Shown: positions 52,801 to 61,199 of the stretch, in pieces
How the letters are laid out: each line of letters opens with the position of its first letter
Position numbering within the stretch: position 1 is the first letter of the stretch
Assembly: GCF_032854445.1 (NCBI RefSeq)
Contig: NC_088306.1
Coordinates: forward strand, 14,877,386-14,941,385
Reading direction: 5' to 3'
Source of the DNA: Liolophura sinensis
Taxonomy: Eukaryota; Mollusca; Polyplacophora; Chitonida; Chitonidae
DNA length: 64,000 nucleotides
The notes under the pieces: generated by a model
Database searches by the model: none
Told to the model about the DNA's origin: nothing
Seen by the model: only the letters and a program-made list of their open reading frames with translations
Position numbers and translations under genes: made by a program

Positions 52801-55800
52801 AGTTTTCTGTCACCTTTACTGGAATGATGGTCATCATTTAATATCCAGCTGGGGGATAATAGCATGGGGATAATCTCTGTAAAATAAATTACTGTATTTC
52901 ATGAAAGTTTAGCTTTTTTAAACTGGCCCATTTTGCTTGATTTCAATTGATTTATCCATATTATATAGGGGCCATTTTACACAGGGGCCATTTTACACAG
53001 GGGCCATTTTATATAGGGGCCATTTTGTATAGAGCCATTTTATATAGGGGCCATTTTATATAGAGCCCTTTTATACAGGGGCCATTTTATATAGGGCCAC
53101 TTAAGAGTTTTTTGTGCAGTTTGATTAATTTATCATCAGAAAAATGTACAAGGTGTCATTTTAAAGACATAAAGTGCATCTGAAAGAGCTGGTTTACATA
53201 GCAAATAAAGCGTATCATAAATTTAACAATAAAAAAATAAATTTTTACAGTTACAATCTCAAAAAGAGTGAGTGCGAGTGAGTGCTTGGGGTTTAACGTC
53301 GTACTCAACAATTTTTCAGTCATATGACGACGAATGAATCATTAGGGTGCATGCACGTGTAATGTGCCTCCTTGTTGCAGGACGGATTTCCACCGCTCTT
53401 TTATTTAGTGCTGCATCACTGAGACGACTTACCGAAGGCAAGTAAGCCGCCCCGCCCGAGCTATTATACTGATACGGGCCAACCAGTCGTTGCACTATCC
53501 CCTTCATGCTGAACGCCAAGCGAGGAAGTTACAACTTCCTCTTTTAAAGTCTTAGGTGTGACTCGATCAAGGATTGATCCTGGATCTACCGGTCCCGAAG
53601 CGGACGCTCTACCAACTGTGCTATCCGGGCCGGTCAATCTCAAAAAGAAATAGTAAGGAGAGAAAGCCGGCATGCATAGTTCAATGCATCAGTAACTTAC
53701 ATCAAACTCTCTCTTCTGCTCATATACAGGTATGATCAGCTTGTAGACTTCCCCCAACAGCTCATAGCGTTCTGCTCGCGTCAGTGCTCTGGCGGCCTGC
53801 TCCAAAAACTCCACCAGGTTGTCCTGCAATAAACAGACAATTGCATAATTCCTAGTACATAGAATATTAACTTCTTTATACATTAGGATGTTGTCTAACA
53901 CCTTACCATTTCACTCCAATGGTGAGTCAGCTTTATGGGTGGAGGAAACAAGAGAGACCCGCATGAACCACTGACCTCTGGCAAGTTACTGACAAACTCT
54001 CCCACATGTGACATGCAGATATCCACAATATACTGGTGGAAGACAAGTGGTTTTCAGTGAATGTCAGACTGTGCAAATGGTCATCGGCCGCTTACTGTCA
54101 CCAAGCTCCCTCAAGCAGAGAGAGAGGAAGAATTTACAGATGGGTTTGAACAGATAACACATTCCATGCACATGGAATGGAAAAAATCATAAGTAACCAC
54201 AAATCACAAATTGAATAATATGCCAAGAATCAAACTTTAAACTTTAACACAAGAATATGATTTTATTATTACCTCACTTTAATCACTTGCTTAGGTGTTG
54301 GCTGATACTCAAAAACTTTTCATTTATACGATGTGTAGTCAGGTTAACGGCTGGCAGAAACCGGAGTATATGATCAACATAACTAGCCATCTCACCTCAG
54401 TGTACTGAACATCCTGCATACCGGAGTCATCCTTAATCCCAGACTCCTCAGGCTGGATGTTGGGGGAGATGTGGCTAAAGGCTGAGCAGCCCTGGGGATA
54501 CGATCCTAGGGTGGGAGAGAAAGTCCAAAATGTACAACACAGGGATACAGAAAGGAGATGTCGTCAATGTTTCATCTAAGCCTCATAGCTAGGTGATTCC
54601 TCAACAATTTCTACTTCAGCTCTTAGAAATGATTATTTCTACTATGTACTTTGTATAAGGACCACATGTACTTGTACCATATCATCATGATGAGCGGACA
54701 TACAAAAAGGAGCACTTATAGGGGCTTCGGACTATGGTGCTTTCGTGTTGTAGTGGAAGAAGTGGTAGTCCTTCAAGGGTCTGCCACACAAAGGGACAAG
54801 CAAACAGACAGACACACATGATAACAGCATTCCATACTTCAATGATGAGAGTCACAATACAATTTACACGTGTCATAGCTGATAAAATGATATTAAAAAT
54901 TAGAGGGGTTTGTCCAGGAATTGACATTCGTTAAAGACAAAGAAAATACATTTGAAAAAGTCTTGCATAAAACACAGTAGGACTGACAGCTTTATTGAGC
55001 AGAATAGCTTACCATTTAAAATATTTCTAGTAGAAAATAAATAGTTATGCTGTGCATCATCATCATCGAACTGAGTCAAAACAAACTTAACCATCTTCAT
55101 TCCAGTGTTCAACCAGCCTTTTTTCTTTTAAACCACATTTCTAAATTAATCAAAAAGCACCAAGCTTGACTTTGAATAAATTTCAATGGAAATTATTATA
55201 TACATATTAAAATGTAAGTGGGAAGATCTGCGAATAGCCTGCGAATGGTCGTGGGTTGCTCCCTGGCTTTGTTCAGTTTCCTCCCGCCATAATGCTGACC
55301 GCAGTCTTATAAGTGCAATATTCTTGAGTAAAAACTCCAATCAAATAATAAATAAAAATAAATATATAAATAAATGCATATTAAAATGCTAAATAATTGG
55401 GGAGGAATTATCCTTCAGTGAAAAGCAGTTTTTTCTTCTTCTAAACAGTGTCTATATGTATATATTTTACAAAGAATATGAATTTGGGATTGGACAAAAA
55501 AAAAAAAAAAAAAATGCAAATCAACTCAACAAACAATTCATTCTTTATCTTGACAAAAACTGCATGAGTCCCAAGCAGTTTCTATTGAAGGTTTGTGTAG
55601 TTACTTTAAAATAATAAAACAATAGTATGATCATTTTTAATACCAGAAATTTTAAAATGTTATTCTATAAAATGTCCTATAGGAAAGGAACTTCCCCACC
55701 ATAGATACTGCAACCATACCAACATGCAGGTAAGGGTCTCGGACGGGCCTATATATATAGGTATTTAGATACTTATGGGATAAATATTTGTTCACAAATA

Positions 55801-58800
55801 TACAAGTAGGCATATATATATATATATATAAAGGTTCAAAGTACCTTTAAGTCCTTGAATATAAAATACTAGTAATGCATTAAAGTATCCATACTTTTCA
55901 GATTTACCCATGCAAACCCTTTGGATAAACTATAATACTCGCATGAAGCATCAGGTATTTGGACATCACGCATCAGGTATTTGGACATGATGCATCAGGT
56001 ACTTGTGCTCAATGCATCAGGTATTTGGACATGATGCATCAGGTACTTGTGCTCAATGCATCAGGTATTTGGACATGATGCATCAGGTATTTGTACTCAA
56101 TGCATCAGGTACTTGAACATGATGCATCAGGTATTTGGACATGATGCATCAGGTACTTGAACATGATGCATCAGGTATTTGGACATGATGCATCAGGTAT
56201 TTGGACATGATGCATCAGGTATTTGGACATGATGCATCAGATATTTGGACATGATGCATCAGGTACTTGGACATGATGCATCAGGTACTTGGACATGATG
56301 CATCAGGTATTTGTATATAGTGTATCATGAAGTAATAACTTATACTGGAGCCTCGAAAAGAATTCCAAATTTTAGAGGTGCATGTACATGTATGCATAAA
56401 ATAACTCAAAAGCTATTAATATCTTGCAAATGTACAAAGTTACGATAAATCTCCTACAAAAATACAACCACAAAAGACTTTTACCAGGAATGCAAGATAG
56501 TACTTTTGATAAACATTTTAATGCTGAGGGATATTATTTTCACTGTGACTGGAGGAATGTAATACAAAGAAGTTAAAATTCATTTATTCTTACAACTTAA
56601 CAGGCTCCAGTTAATATTTGCTTGAATAAATTTTTTTGAATTTATTGTATATACAGGTTTTTTTGTAGGTTTTTGTAGAAACTGATAAATAAATCCTTAT
56701 ATATCGCATAGCATGACGCAATGTTACCTTTGTAAAACAAATATCTGCAAATACTAATTGCAAAGTTTTAGAAACACTGTAATCTTCACGGAATAGAATA
56801 CTCTGAGTCCTTTAAGGATATTTCTACAGATTTTTTGCATGACAGACGTCTGAAAATTCAATTTATTTATTTATTTGTGAAAAAAACACCAGGATCAGGC
56901 ACCCAAAGTAAACTATAGCAAAAAGTATTGTGTAAAGCAGAAAAACAAGGTGTACAAGGTGACGCACAAAGGCTTCTACAGACGCGTGGCTCACTGGTGC
57001 AATTGCAGATGGAAAAATTTCACTGGGTGTAAGACTACCATATCTATGGTTATGCCCAAAATTAACTAGAGGAAAAAATGTAAAGTGGGGGTGGGGGTGG
57101 GGGTGGGGGGTGGTTGTTTACTGGAGGGAGGGGGAACCAAAGTTGACTTTTTATTTTGAGGTTTAATCATTTTTACGCCTGAAATCTTTAAACTTGCTCC
57201 ACAAAAACTAAACATCAAATTACTCACAAAAACTGAAACCACAAAATTATAATTTTTTATATCAGCAATTTTTAAATTAAGCTTAAAAGCAGCACAAGAT
57301 GCTCAATGGAACACAGAAAAGACATTTGTGTTGTTTTTCCTTTCCAAATTGCTTCAAACTTTCAGATAAGGGTAATTATTTTAATAAACATCACCTTTTG
57401 GGGGTAAAACCCTTCATGCAAACATACTGTCTATATATATGCAATAGTAGAAGCTTACTATGTGCTAAGAAGAGTTCCTCAAAGGGGAATAATTCATACA
57501 AGATAAGAGGATCCATAACCAAATGCCTTGTATGTAAATTAAAAAGTTTTGAATCTTACCCTCATTGTCTTGGCCTGTTGTAATCAAACGATATGCGATA
57601 CTAAACACGTGCAATTTGACAATTAAAATTTAAAAACTTGTGTAATACGACAATGAAGTTAATACGATGGGCAACAACCTTGCAACACTGCTATGTCTGT
57701 AATGTGGAACACAAGAAATTCATGGACAAGCACACGAGAACGTCGTGTATCAAAGCAGAGGGAAGTAATGTTATGTGAAAGGATTGTTAAAATTAAATTC
57801 AATCAGTGAGTTTTGTGGTCAATGTGCATTAGTCTAGCGGTGAATGGCAACACTGATACTGAAGGCAACACTGTTGACAGCACTAGCTGTCACAACATTT
57901 GGCAACACAGACAAAGTGTATCTGGTGTACTTCTAAAGGCTGTGAAGAAATGCAAAACACGGACAAAAGCTGCTTTGGAATATTTGTCTGTTAAAGAAAT
58001 TAAACAGCAATAAAAATAATACTAACTCTTTTCAAGAAACTCAAGCATCAACAACCATTGATAGTCAATGAAATTTGAGTATAAAGGGAAGTAAAACTAC
58101 CCTGAAGACCCCTAGGTACTGCTCAAGAATCAAGGTTGCACACTGGTTTTCAAATTTTATATTTTCGGACCATAAAAGGGCAAAGACAAGCACTGAACGG
58201 GGTCGTATTTCAATAGTTGTTCACTTCTAGCTTAACAAGATCATTTATACTGCATTTCATATTGCCTTAAACTAACATTAAACTTAACCCAGGATATATA
58301 ACTGGAGACGCTGTGAGTTCAAGTCCAGCTCATGTTGGCTTCCTCTCCAGTCGTAAGTGGGAAGGTCTGCCAGCAACCTGCGGAAGTTCGTGGGTTTCCC
58401 CCAGGCTCTGCTCGGTTTCCTCCCACCATAATGCTGGCCGCTGTTGTATAAGTGAAATATTCTTGAGTACAGCGTAAAATCCCAATCAAATAAATAAATA
58501 CAACTGGAGAGATGGTAACCTCTGGGTAATGACACCGTGGTTTGGTTGAGAGACGAGACAAGTACAATGATGTGGTGCAACATAATGCATGTATGAAGTG
58601 AACATACCCTATGATGTTGTTGTTGTGATAATGACAATAGCACAAATGACCATAATTATATCTATACGGTGATATGTAGAAAACTGGAAACATAAAATTA
58701 CAAAATAGGAAAGAAAAACGAAGAAGTTACGACCAGTGATGATACCACAACTTAATAAGCTGAAAACGCAAAATTAAAACAAAAAAGCCTCTGTACACCT

Positions 58801-61199
58801 AAAAAAAAAAAAAATTTATATTTCCACGAGCAACAAAACAAAGCAAAATCGCAATGAAGTCACCCATAAAAATTACAAGCAAAATAAATCTGACAAAATT
58901 TTAAGCACTTTTTTTTTCAATATATTCAGCAAGCAATACAGACCATGCATGGCTTAAATGACCAAAATGTGTGGACGAAAATGGGCTCTACATAAGCCTA
59001 GCAAACCACTTACTTGGCAACTTCCCTGTATTATGAAAGCAAGTCAGTCAAAGTATAAATTTTCAGGAAATGTAACCTTTTGTGCCAGATACAAACATTC
59101 TATAAAGCCCATCTTTCACTACATGGTGGTGAAGGAAAAGTTGGTCAAAGTTCACAAGGTTATATGGGCTTATAACAGATATCAAGTTTTTAAGTGCCAA
59201 TGTACCAATTGAAGTCACAACTGAGAGCATAATGAATACACATAGCTTGCTCACAACTCAGTTCATCTTCTAGAATCAACAACCTTGCAATACAGCTAAG
59301 CGCTATTACATTGTTCACACGTTACATATTTCTTTTTTCCCTTCAATTCTGATTTAATTTCATTATTTGACTGTTTAACTGAAGAACACTTCACTTACAT
59401 GATGGCACTTTGTTCCATGAGTTCTGGAATACAGAGTGCTCAGAGAGTAAACCACTAACCTTCGGCAAGTTATTTTCAAACTTTTCTACGTGTGACTAAA
59501 CAAACCTGCACACCACATTAGTGGAAGACAAATGGTCTTCCATAAGTGTTAGATTGCTTCAACAGAAACACACCTGTTGTCCACCGCTTACTGTCACCAT
59601 GCCCCATCAAAAAGGGAGAAATGTGGAAAAAAAAAAGGGAGAAACGGGCTATCCATAAATTCCTTGCCTAAAGCCAGGTCTAAACCCATAGATTTAAAAG
59701 GCAAGAATCTCAACCACTTCCCACCCCCTCTTACAATTTGGAGAGGTTGATTTGTATTACTCATATTTCAACACTGTAGAAATATTTCTTTTGAAGTACA
59801 ATCTGTAAATTGCTCAAACAGGAATATAAAAACACCGTTCACTCACCTCTCCTCATGAGATACTCCGCGACAAGAGCAGCAATATGGATGTAGCAGTAGG
59901 CGGCCTGTGATATGCAAACAAAGACACACATGATGGCTCAGATGTACTTCTTCCAACAGAGTCAATGGTTCAAAAGCAAGAACTGCCTTCTACATTTCAT
60001 TAGAAGACCATGTCAAGGAACCAAACATGACACCCATCTAGAAACCCAGTCTGCCGATCATGCCAACCTGTACTAGGCCTAGATGTACCTGCTTATGCTG
60101 AGTGCCAAGTGACACATTCACAGATATCAATGCCAAAGACACCAGACATGACACCCATCTAGAAACCCAGTCTGCCGATAATGCCAACCAGTACTTGGCC
60201 TAGGTGTACCTGATTATGCTGAGTGCCAAGTGACACATTCACAGATATCAATGCCAAAGACGCCAGACACGACACTCAACACACTTCCCGTTTGTCAACA
60301 GACACTAAGTCTGAACAGTCACTATGTTACGAGCAATCATCAAACTAACACCACACTTACACTATGTCACGAGCAATCATCAAACTAACACCACACTTAC
60401 ACTATGTCAGGAGCAATCATCAAACTAACACCACACTTACACTATGTCAGGAGCAAACATCAAACTAACACCACACTTACACTATATCACGAGCAATCAT
60501 CAAACTAACACCACACTTACACCATGTCAGGAGCAATCATCAAACTAACACCACACTTACACTATGTCATGAGCAATCATCAAACTAACACCACACTTAC
60601 ACTATGTCAGGAGCAATCATCAAACTAACACCACAATTACACTGTCAGGAGTAATCATCAAACTAACACCACACTTACACTATGTCACGGCCAATCATCA
60701 AACTAACACCACACTTACACTATGTCATGAGCAATCATCAAACTAACACCACACTTACACTTCACTATGTCACGTGCTATCATCAAACTGAAACACCACA
60801 CTGAAACTAGGTCAAGAGAGAGAACCCTATTGATGTTCAGCAGTCTGGACTTATTTTTTTGACAGATCGTTGAGGTCCTTAATGTTAAACTTTATTAAAG
60901 GCTTGTTCACACAATATTTCTTGAAATTTGTAGCCAAAGTTTACTAAACATACATAACATGCCAACCAAGGCTCTTCATATACCTCAGAGAAGTTGCTGT
61001 TCCTGTTGTGAATTTTAGCCATGGTTTCCAGCCAGGTTTTGCGTAGTTCGGGCGTGCTCGCGTACGACTTGGCCAGGCTGTACTGAAGGTCAACAAGCAT
61101 CTCAGGGTCATTTTCATGCTCCTTCATCTGAGCCGTTGCCATGAGAACGGTACGAATCCTCTTTGTGAGATCCTTCACCTCTCCAGGAAATGCAGTCCT
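44144..61199 (-). CDS. DOCK9/10/11-like: DOCK-D (zizimin) family Rho-GTPase exchange factor, 3' part of gene, 11 coding exons
   Basis: Eleven minus-strand exons join without phase conflict into 499 residues plus a stop: 60984-61199, 59847-59904, 54396-54505, 53701-53823, 52621-52734, 51953-52099, 51494-51704, 50780-50970, 50375-50475, 49230-49368, 44144-44233. Residue numbers below count from the first visible codon. Lobe [17 protein letters not shown] (9-24), [19 protein letters not shown] (about 30-48), [14 protein letters not shown] (75-88). The middle has [14 protein letters not shown] and [11 protein letters not shown]. The end has [13 protein letters not shown] and [13 protein letters not shown] (near 383-395), the region aligned with the nucleotide-sensor insert of DOCK9. 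The match is to DOCK9/10/11 (Cdc42, in part Rac exchange) rather than DOCK1-5 or DOCK6-8. The N-terminal half (PH, DHR-1) is outside the window. Confidence 0.95.
45040..45620. repeat. 40-bp tandem array, about 14 units
   Basis: The consensus unit is CAGCCATATAGGAAACTGCA then TAGCAATATAAGAACTTGTG. Variants are CAGCCATTTAAGAAACTGCA, CACAGCAATATA and, at the left edge, more diverged units. Because 40 bp is one base over a multiple of three, three units shift through all frames and a 120-bp period results. The DOCK-sense strand is open for 177 codons as a 40-residue hydrophobic repeat (words such as [17 protein letters not shown]). It lies inside an intron and has no start or splice context that supports translation. 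Confidence 0.95.
45745..45970. repeat. Unclassified dispersed repeat, copy 2
   Basis: It aligns with 12622-12860 in the same orientation over about 200 bp, sharing CAAGCATATTCTG, AAGCCCTGAAATTGG, TGTAGTTTTGTCTTCAAAAT and GCAAAAAGTT. It lies in the last DOCK intron about 125 bp beyond the 40-bp array. No coding capacity or tRNA boxes were seen. Confidence 0.75.
46427..46500 (-). mobile_element. SINE family B tail fragment
   Basis: AATGAGTGAGAGCTTGGGGT, TTAACGTTGTACTTAACAAT and ATTCGTATGACGATGATG match the last 70 bp or so of family B on the minus strand. The rest is absent. Confidence 0.8.
48395..48427 (-). repeat. Quadruplex-forming motif on the DOCK sense strand
   Basis: The plus strand is C-rich. 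The minus (transcribed-sense) strand has four G tracts of four or five G with loops of AT, TGGTGC and TT. This satisfies the usual four-tract rule for a G-quadruplex in both DNA and pre-mRNA. Confidence 0.65.
49230..49368 (-). CDS. DOCK9/10/11-like: DOCK-D exon, DHR-2 C-terminal helices
   Basis: Residues 424-470: [20 protein letters not shown] then [20 protein letters not shown], ending in EAMFGEK. The acceptor is CGTTTCAG at 49369-49376 and the donor GTGAGA at 49224-49229. The split Arg codon (AG|G) joins it to exon 50375-50475. This corresponds to the helical end of DHR-2 that packs behind the GTPase-binding site. Confidence 0.95.
49486..49755 (+). mobile_element. SINE family A, full-length, with poly-A and perfect target-site duplication
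   Basis: This is the best reference copy in the window. The head is GGGGCCTCCGTGGCTCAGTC with an A-box-like element at 49496-49507 (TGGCTCAGTCGG) and a B-box-like GAGTTCAAGACC at 49564-49575. The body holds CTTCCTCTCCGGCCGTACG and GGTCGTGGGTTTCCCCCGGG. The tail is CTTGAGTACGGCGTAAAAC then CACCAATC and poly-A. ATCAAAAACTA flanks it at 49475-49485 and 49756-49766. It lies antisense in a DOCK intron, 120 bp from an exon. Confidence 0.95.
49831..49862. repeat. AT microsatellite
   Basis: About 30 bp of AT dinucleotides in a DOCK intron, downstream of the SINE at 49486-49755. Confidence 0.9.
50076..50130 (-). mobile_element. SINE family A tail fragment
   Basis: TTTATTTATTTATTTATCTG, GATTTGTCTTTTAAGCTG and TACTCAAGAA match the reverse complement of the family A tail. 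The homology stops after about 50 bp. Confidence 0.65.
50375..50475 (-). CDS. DOCK9/10/11-like: DOCK-D exon, end of nucleotide-sensor region
   Basis: Residues 391-423 plus two bases of 424: [17 protein letters not shown] then [16 protein letters not shown]. The acceptor TTTTGCCAG follows 50475 in gene sense and the donor is GTAAGG at 50369-50374. It enters in phase 0 after VSVQ from the previous exon. Confidence 0.95.
50545..50690 (-). mobile_element. tRNA-derived SINE-like element, third type
   Basis: The minus strand shows an A-box-like CTGGCTCAGTTAACGAAC and, about 60 bp on, a B-box-like CAGGCTCAAATCC. Downstream sequence is GGTACTATCTGCCCG and does not match families A or B. The intervening sequence is not a foldable tRNA. 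It is probably an old SINE of a third family in a DOCK intron. Confidence 0.5.
50780..50970 (-). CDS. DOCK9/10/11-like: DOCK-D exon, DHR-2 core with the LQGSVSVQ motif
   Basis: Residues 327 (split)-390: [35 protein letters not shown], then [15 protein letters not shown]. The pattern PYVKKRI...L.PIE.AIDEM is shared by DOCK9/10/11. The LQGSVSVQ stretch leads into the loop that, in DOCK9, carries the valine that displaces GDP-bound magnesium. The acceptor is CACTTCAG and the donor GTAAGAG at 50773-50779. Confidence 0.96.
51258..51391 (-). mobile_element. SINE family A, partial
   Basis: The tail half of family A lies on the minus strand: TTGATTGGTGTTTTATGCCA, TACTCAAGAATATTTCATTC, TACGACGACAGCCAGCATTG, CCCATGACCATCCGCATG. 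The tRNA-like head is absent. It lies in a DOCK intron. Confidence 0.85.
51494..51704 (-). CDS. DOCK9/10/11-like: DOCK-D exon, DHR-2 lobe B region
   Basis: Residues 257-326 plus one base of 327: [20 protein letters not shown], then [36 protein letters not shown] and LRTVLT. The [10 protein letters not shown] and F.FETPFT patterns are DOCK-D-like. The acceptor is TCTTACAG and the donor GTAAGG at 51488-51493. The split Thr codon (A|CA) is completed by exon 50780-50970, giving VLTTSHAFPY. Confidence 0.96.
51953..52099 (-). CDS. DOCK9/10/11-like: DOCK-D exon with the [10 protein letters not shown] motif
   Basis: Residues 208-256: [37 protein letters not shown], then [12 protein letters not shown]. 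The acceptor TTTTGATAG is weak in pyrimidines but well placed. The donor GTAAATG is slightly off consensus. Reading frames on both sides agree (phase 0 in and out, 49 codons). Confidence 0.95.
52100..52620 (-). other. DOCK intron without recognised features
   Basis: About 520 bp of AT-rich sequence. An open frame of 64 codons on the minus strand begins at a non-ATG codon and resembles nothing. No repeat from elsewhere in the window was matched. Confidence 0.5.
52621..52734 (-). CDS. DOCK9/10/11-like: DOCK-D exon, [12 protein letters not shown]
   Basis: Residues 170-207: [20 protein letters not shown], then [18 protein letters not shown]. The R.LLG.YFRVAF.GQ block is one of the most conserved DHR-2 segments. 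The acceptor is TTTCACAG and the donor GTAAGTG. 38 codons, phase 0 at both ends. Confidence 0.97.
52966..53099. repeat. 16-bp tandem array, about eight units
   Basis: Units of AGGGGCCATTTTATAT and variants (ACAC or GTAT at the end, AGAGCC at the start) recur from 52966 to 53099 in a DOCK intron. Late units are shortened by a base or two. Confidence 0.93.
53268..53634 (-). mobile_element. SINE family B, full-length, with perfect 14-bp target-site duplication
   Basis: This is the best family B copy. In its own sense the head is GACCGGCCCGGATAGCACAG, TTGGTAGAGCGTCCGCTTCG and GGATCAATCCTTGATCGAG. The body is GTTGTAACTTCCTCGCTTGG, CAGCATGAAGGGGATAGTGC and GGAGGCACATTACACG, and the tail GAGTACGACGTTAAACCCC then AAGCACTCACTC. 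CAATCTCAAAAAGA flanks it at 53254-53267 and 53635-53648. It sits in the sense orientation of the DOCK gene, only about 65 bp upstream, in gene sense it is 3', of exon 53701-53823. Confidence 0.96.
53701..53823 (-). CDS. DOCK9/10/11-like: DOCK-D exon, [17 protein letters not shown]
   Basis: Residues 129-169: [41 protein letters not shown]. The ERYEL...YKLIIP.YE..R.F block is DOCK9/10/11-like. The acceptor ATTGCAG and donor GTAAGTT are both good. 41 codons, phase 0. Confidence 0.97.
53920..54130. repeat. Unclassified dispersed repeat, second pair, copy 1
   Basis: It aligns with 59400-59640 in the same orientation. Shared words include ACCACTGACCT or ACCACTAACCT, GGCAAGTTA, ACATGTGAC or ACGTGTGAC, TGGTGGAAGACAAGTGG or TAGTGGAAGACAAATGG, and CCGCTTACTGTCACCA. 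There is no coding content. It lies in the DOCK intron between exons 53701-53823 and 54396-54505. Confidence 0.8.
54296..54370 (-). mobile_element. SINE family A, strongly decayed tail
   Basis: GTTGGCTGATACTCAAAAAC and CATTTATACGATGTG resemble the reverse complement of the family A tail, followed by a weak GGCAGAAACCGG. It is close to the limit of recognition. Confidence 0.4.
54396..54505 (-). CDS. DOCK9/10/11-like: DOCK-D exon, [20 protein letters not shown]
   Basis: Residues 92 (split)-128: [20 protein letters not shown] then [17 protein letters not shown]. The ITPNI.EE...D.GMQD pattern of vertebrate DOCK9/10/11 is recognisable. The acceptor is CCACCCTAG and the donor GTGAGAT. The first Gly codon is split with exon 59847-59904. 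Confidence 0.95.
55217..55372 (+). mobile_element. SINE family A, 5'-truncated and diverged
   Basis: GTGGGAAGATCTGCGAATAG, ATGGTCGTGGGTTGCTCCCT, CATAATGCTGACCGCAGTC and ATATTCTTGAGTA are followed by CCAATCAAAT and ATAAATA repeats. Several base changes and a small deletion in the tail mark it as older than the copy at 49486-49755. Confidence 0.85.
55938..56310. repeat. 22-bp tandem array, 17 units with palindromic cores
   Basis: Units GATGCATCAGGTATTTGGAC then AT recur with exact 22-bp spacing from about 55946 to 56298. Twelve of the 17 carry the perfect 10-bp palindrome TGATGCATCA. The early units alternate between TGATGCATC and CAATGCATC, giving a 44-bp sub-period. It lies in the 5.3-kb DOCK intron. 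Confidence 0.96.
57087..57115 (+). repeat. G-rich quadruplex-type repeat
   Basis: Four or more tracts of five or six G separated by single T bases on the plus strand. This is the strand opposite DOCK sense, so a quadruplex would form in DNA but not in the DOCK transcript. Confidence 0.7.
58303..58501 (+). mobile_element. SINE family A, missing only part of the head
   Basis: It begins inside the head at GACGCTGTGAGTTCAAGTCC (B-box region), then GCTCATGTTGGCTTCCTCTC, CAGCAACCTGCGGAAGTTCG, ATGCTGGCCGCTGTTGTATA, CTTGAGTACAGCGTAAAAT and AATAAATAAATA. The A-box part is missing. Confidence 0.9.
59400..59640. repeat. Unclassified dispersed repeat, second pair, copy 2
   Basis: It is homologous to 53920-54130 in the same orientation: ACCACTAACCTTCGGCAAGT, GTGTGACTAAACAAACC, AGTGGAAGACAAATGG, CCGCTTACTGTCACCATG. 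It differs by several indels. The shared structure suggests an interspersed element of at least 200 bp. Confidence 0.8.
59847..59904 (-). CDS. DOCK9/10/11-like: DOCK-D short exon, [12 protein letters not shown]
   Basis: Residues 73-91 plus one base of 92: [19 protein letters not shown]. The acceptor ATATCACAG and donor GTGAGTG are both strong. At 58 bp it is the shortest coding exon seen here. The YIHIAAL.AEYL helix is a DOCK-C/D hallmark of DHR-2 lobe A. Confidence 0.96.
60018..60258. repeat. 121-bp tandem duplication
   Basis: GACACCCATCTAGAAACCC starts at 60029 and again at 60150. The duplicated block continues through CAGTCTGCCGAT, GCCAACC and GTGCCAAGTGACACATTCAC with few differences. 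It lies in the DOCK intron between 59904 and 60984, directly before the 40-bp array. Confidence 0.93.
60321..60807. repeat. 40-bp minisatellite, about 12 units, with a splice donor motif in each sense unit
   Basis: Units ACTATGTCACGAGCAATCAT then CAAACTAACACCACACTTAC repeat in register from 60321; the unit at 60641 is shortened and the last is diverged. On the DOCK sense strand about ten units contain GTAAGTGTGG, a consensus 5' splice site. The array sits about 180 bp downstream in gene sense of exon 60984-61199, whose own donor is the weaker GTATATG. Confidence 0.96.
60984..61199 (-). CDS. DOCK9/10/11-like: First visible DOCK-D exon (start of DHR-2 lobe A)
   Basis: Residues 1-72: [55 protein letters not shown], then [17 protein letters not shown]. 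This is the highly conserved start of DHR-2 in DOCK9/10/11. The acceptor is TTTTCAG and the donor GTATATG, which departs from the GTRAGT consensus. The exon enters and leaves in phase 0. Confidence 0.97.

Larger units (their letters stand above)
54506..59846 (-). other. Large DOCK intron, about 5.3 kb
   Basis: It contains SINE family A copies (55217-55372 and 58303-58501), a TA run (55811-55831), the 22-bp palindrome array (55938-56310), a G-rich run on the plus strand (57087-57115) and copy 2 of the second dispersed repeat pair (59400-59640). The flanking exons agree in phase, so no missing exon is required. Confidence 0.85.

Noticed and set aside
60321-60807. Regular direct repeats that superficially resemble a CRISPR array
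   Set aside because: The units are contiguous without variable spacers, the host is an animal genome, and they lie in an intron; it is a minisatellite.
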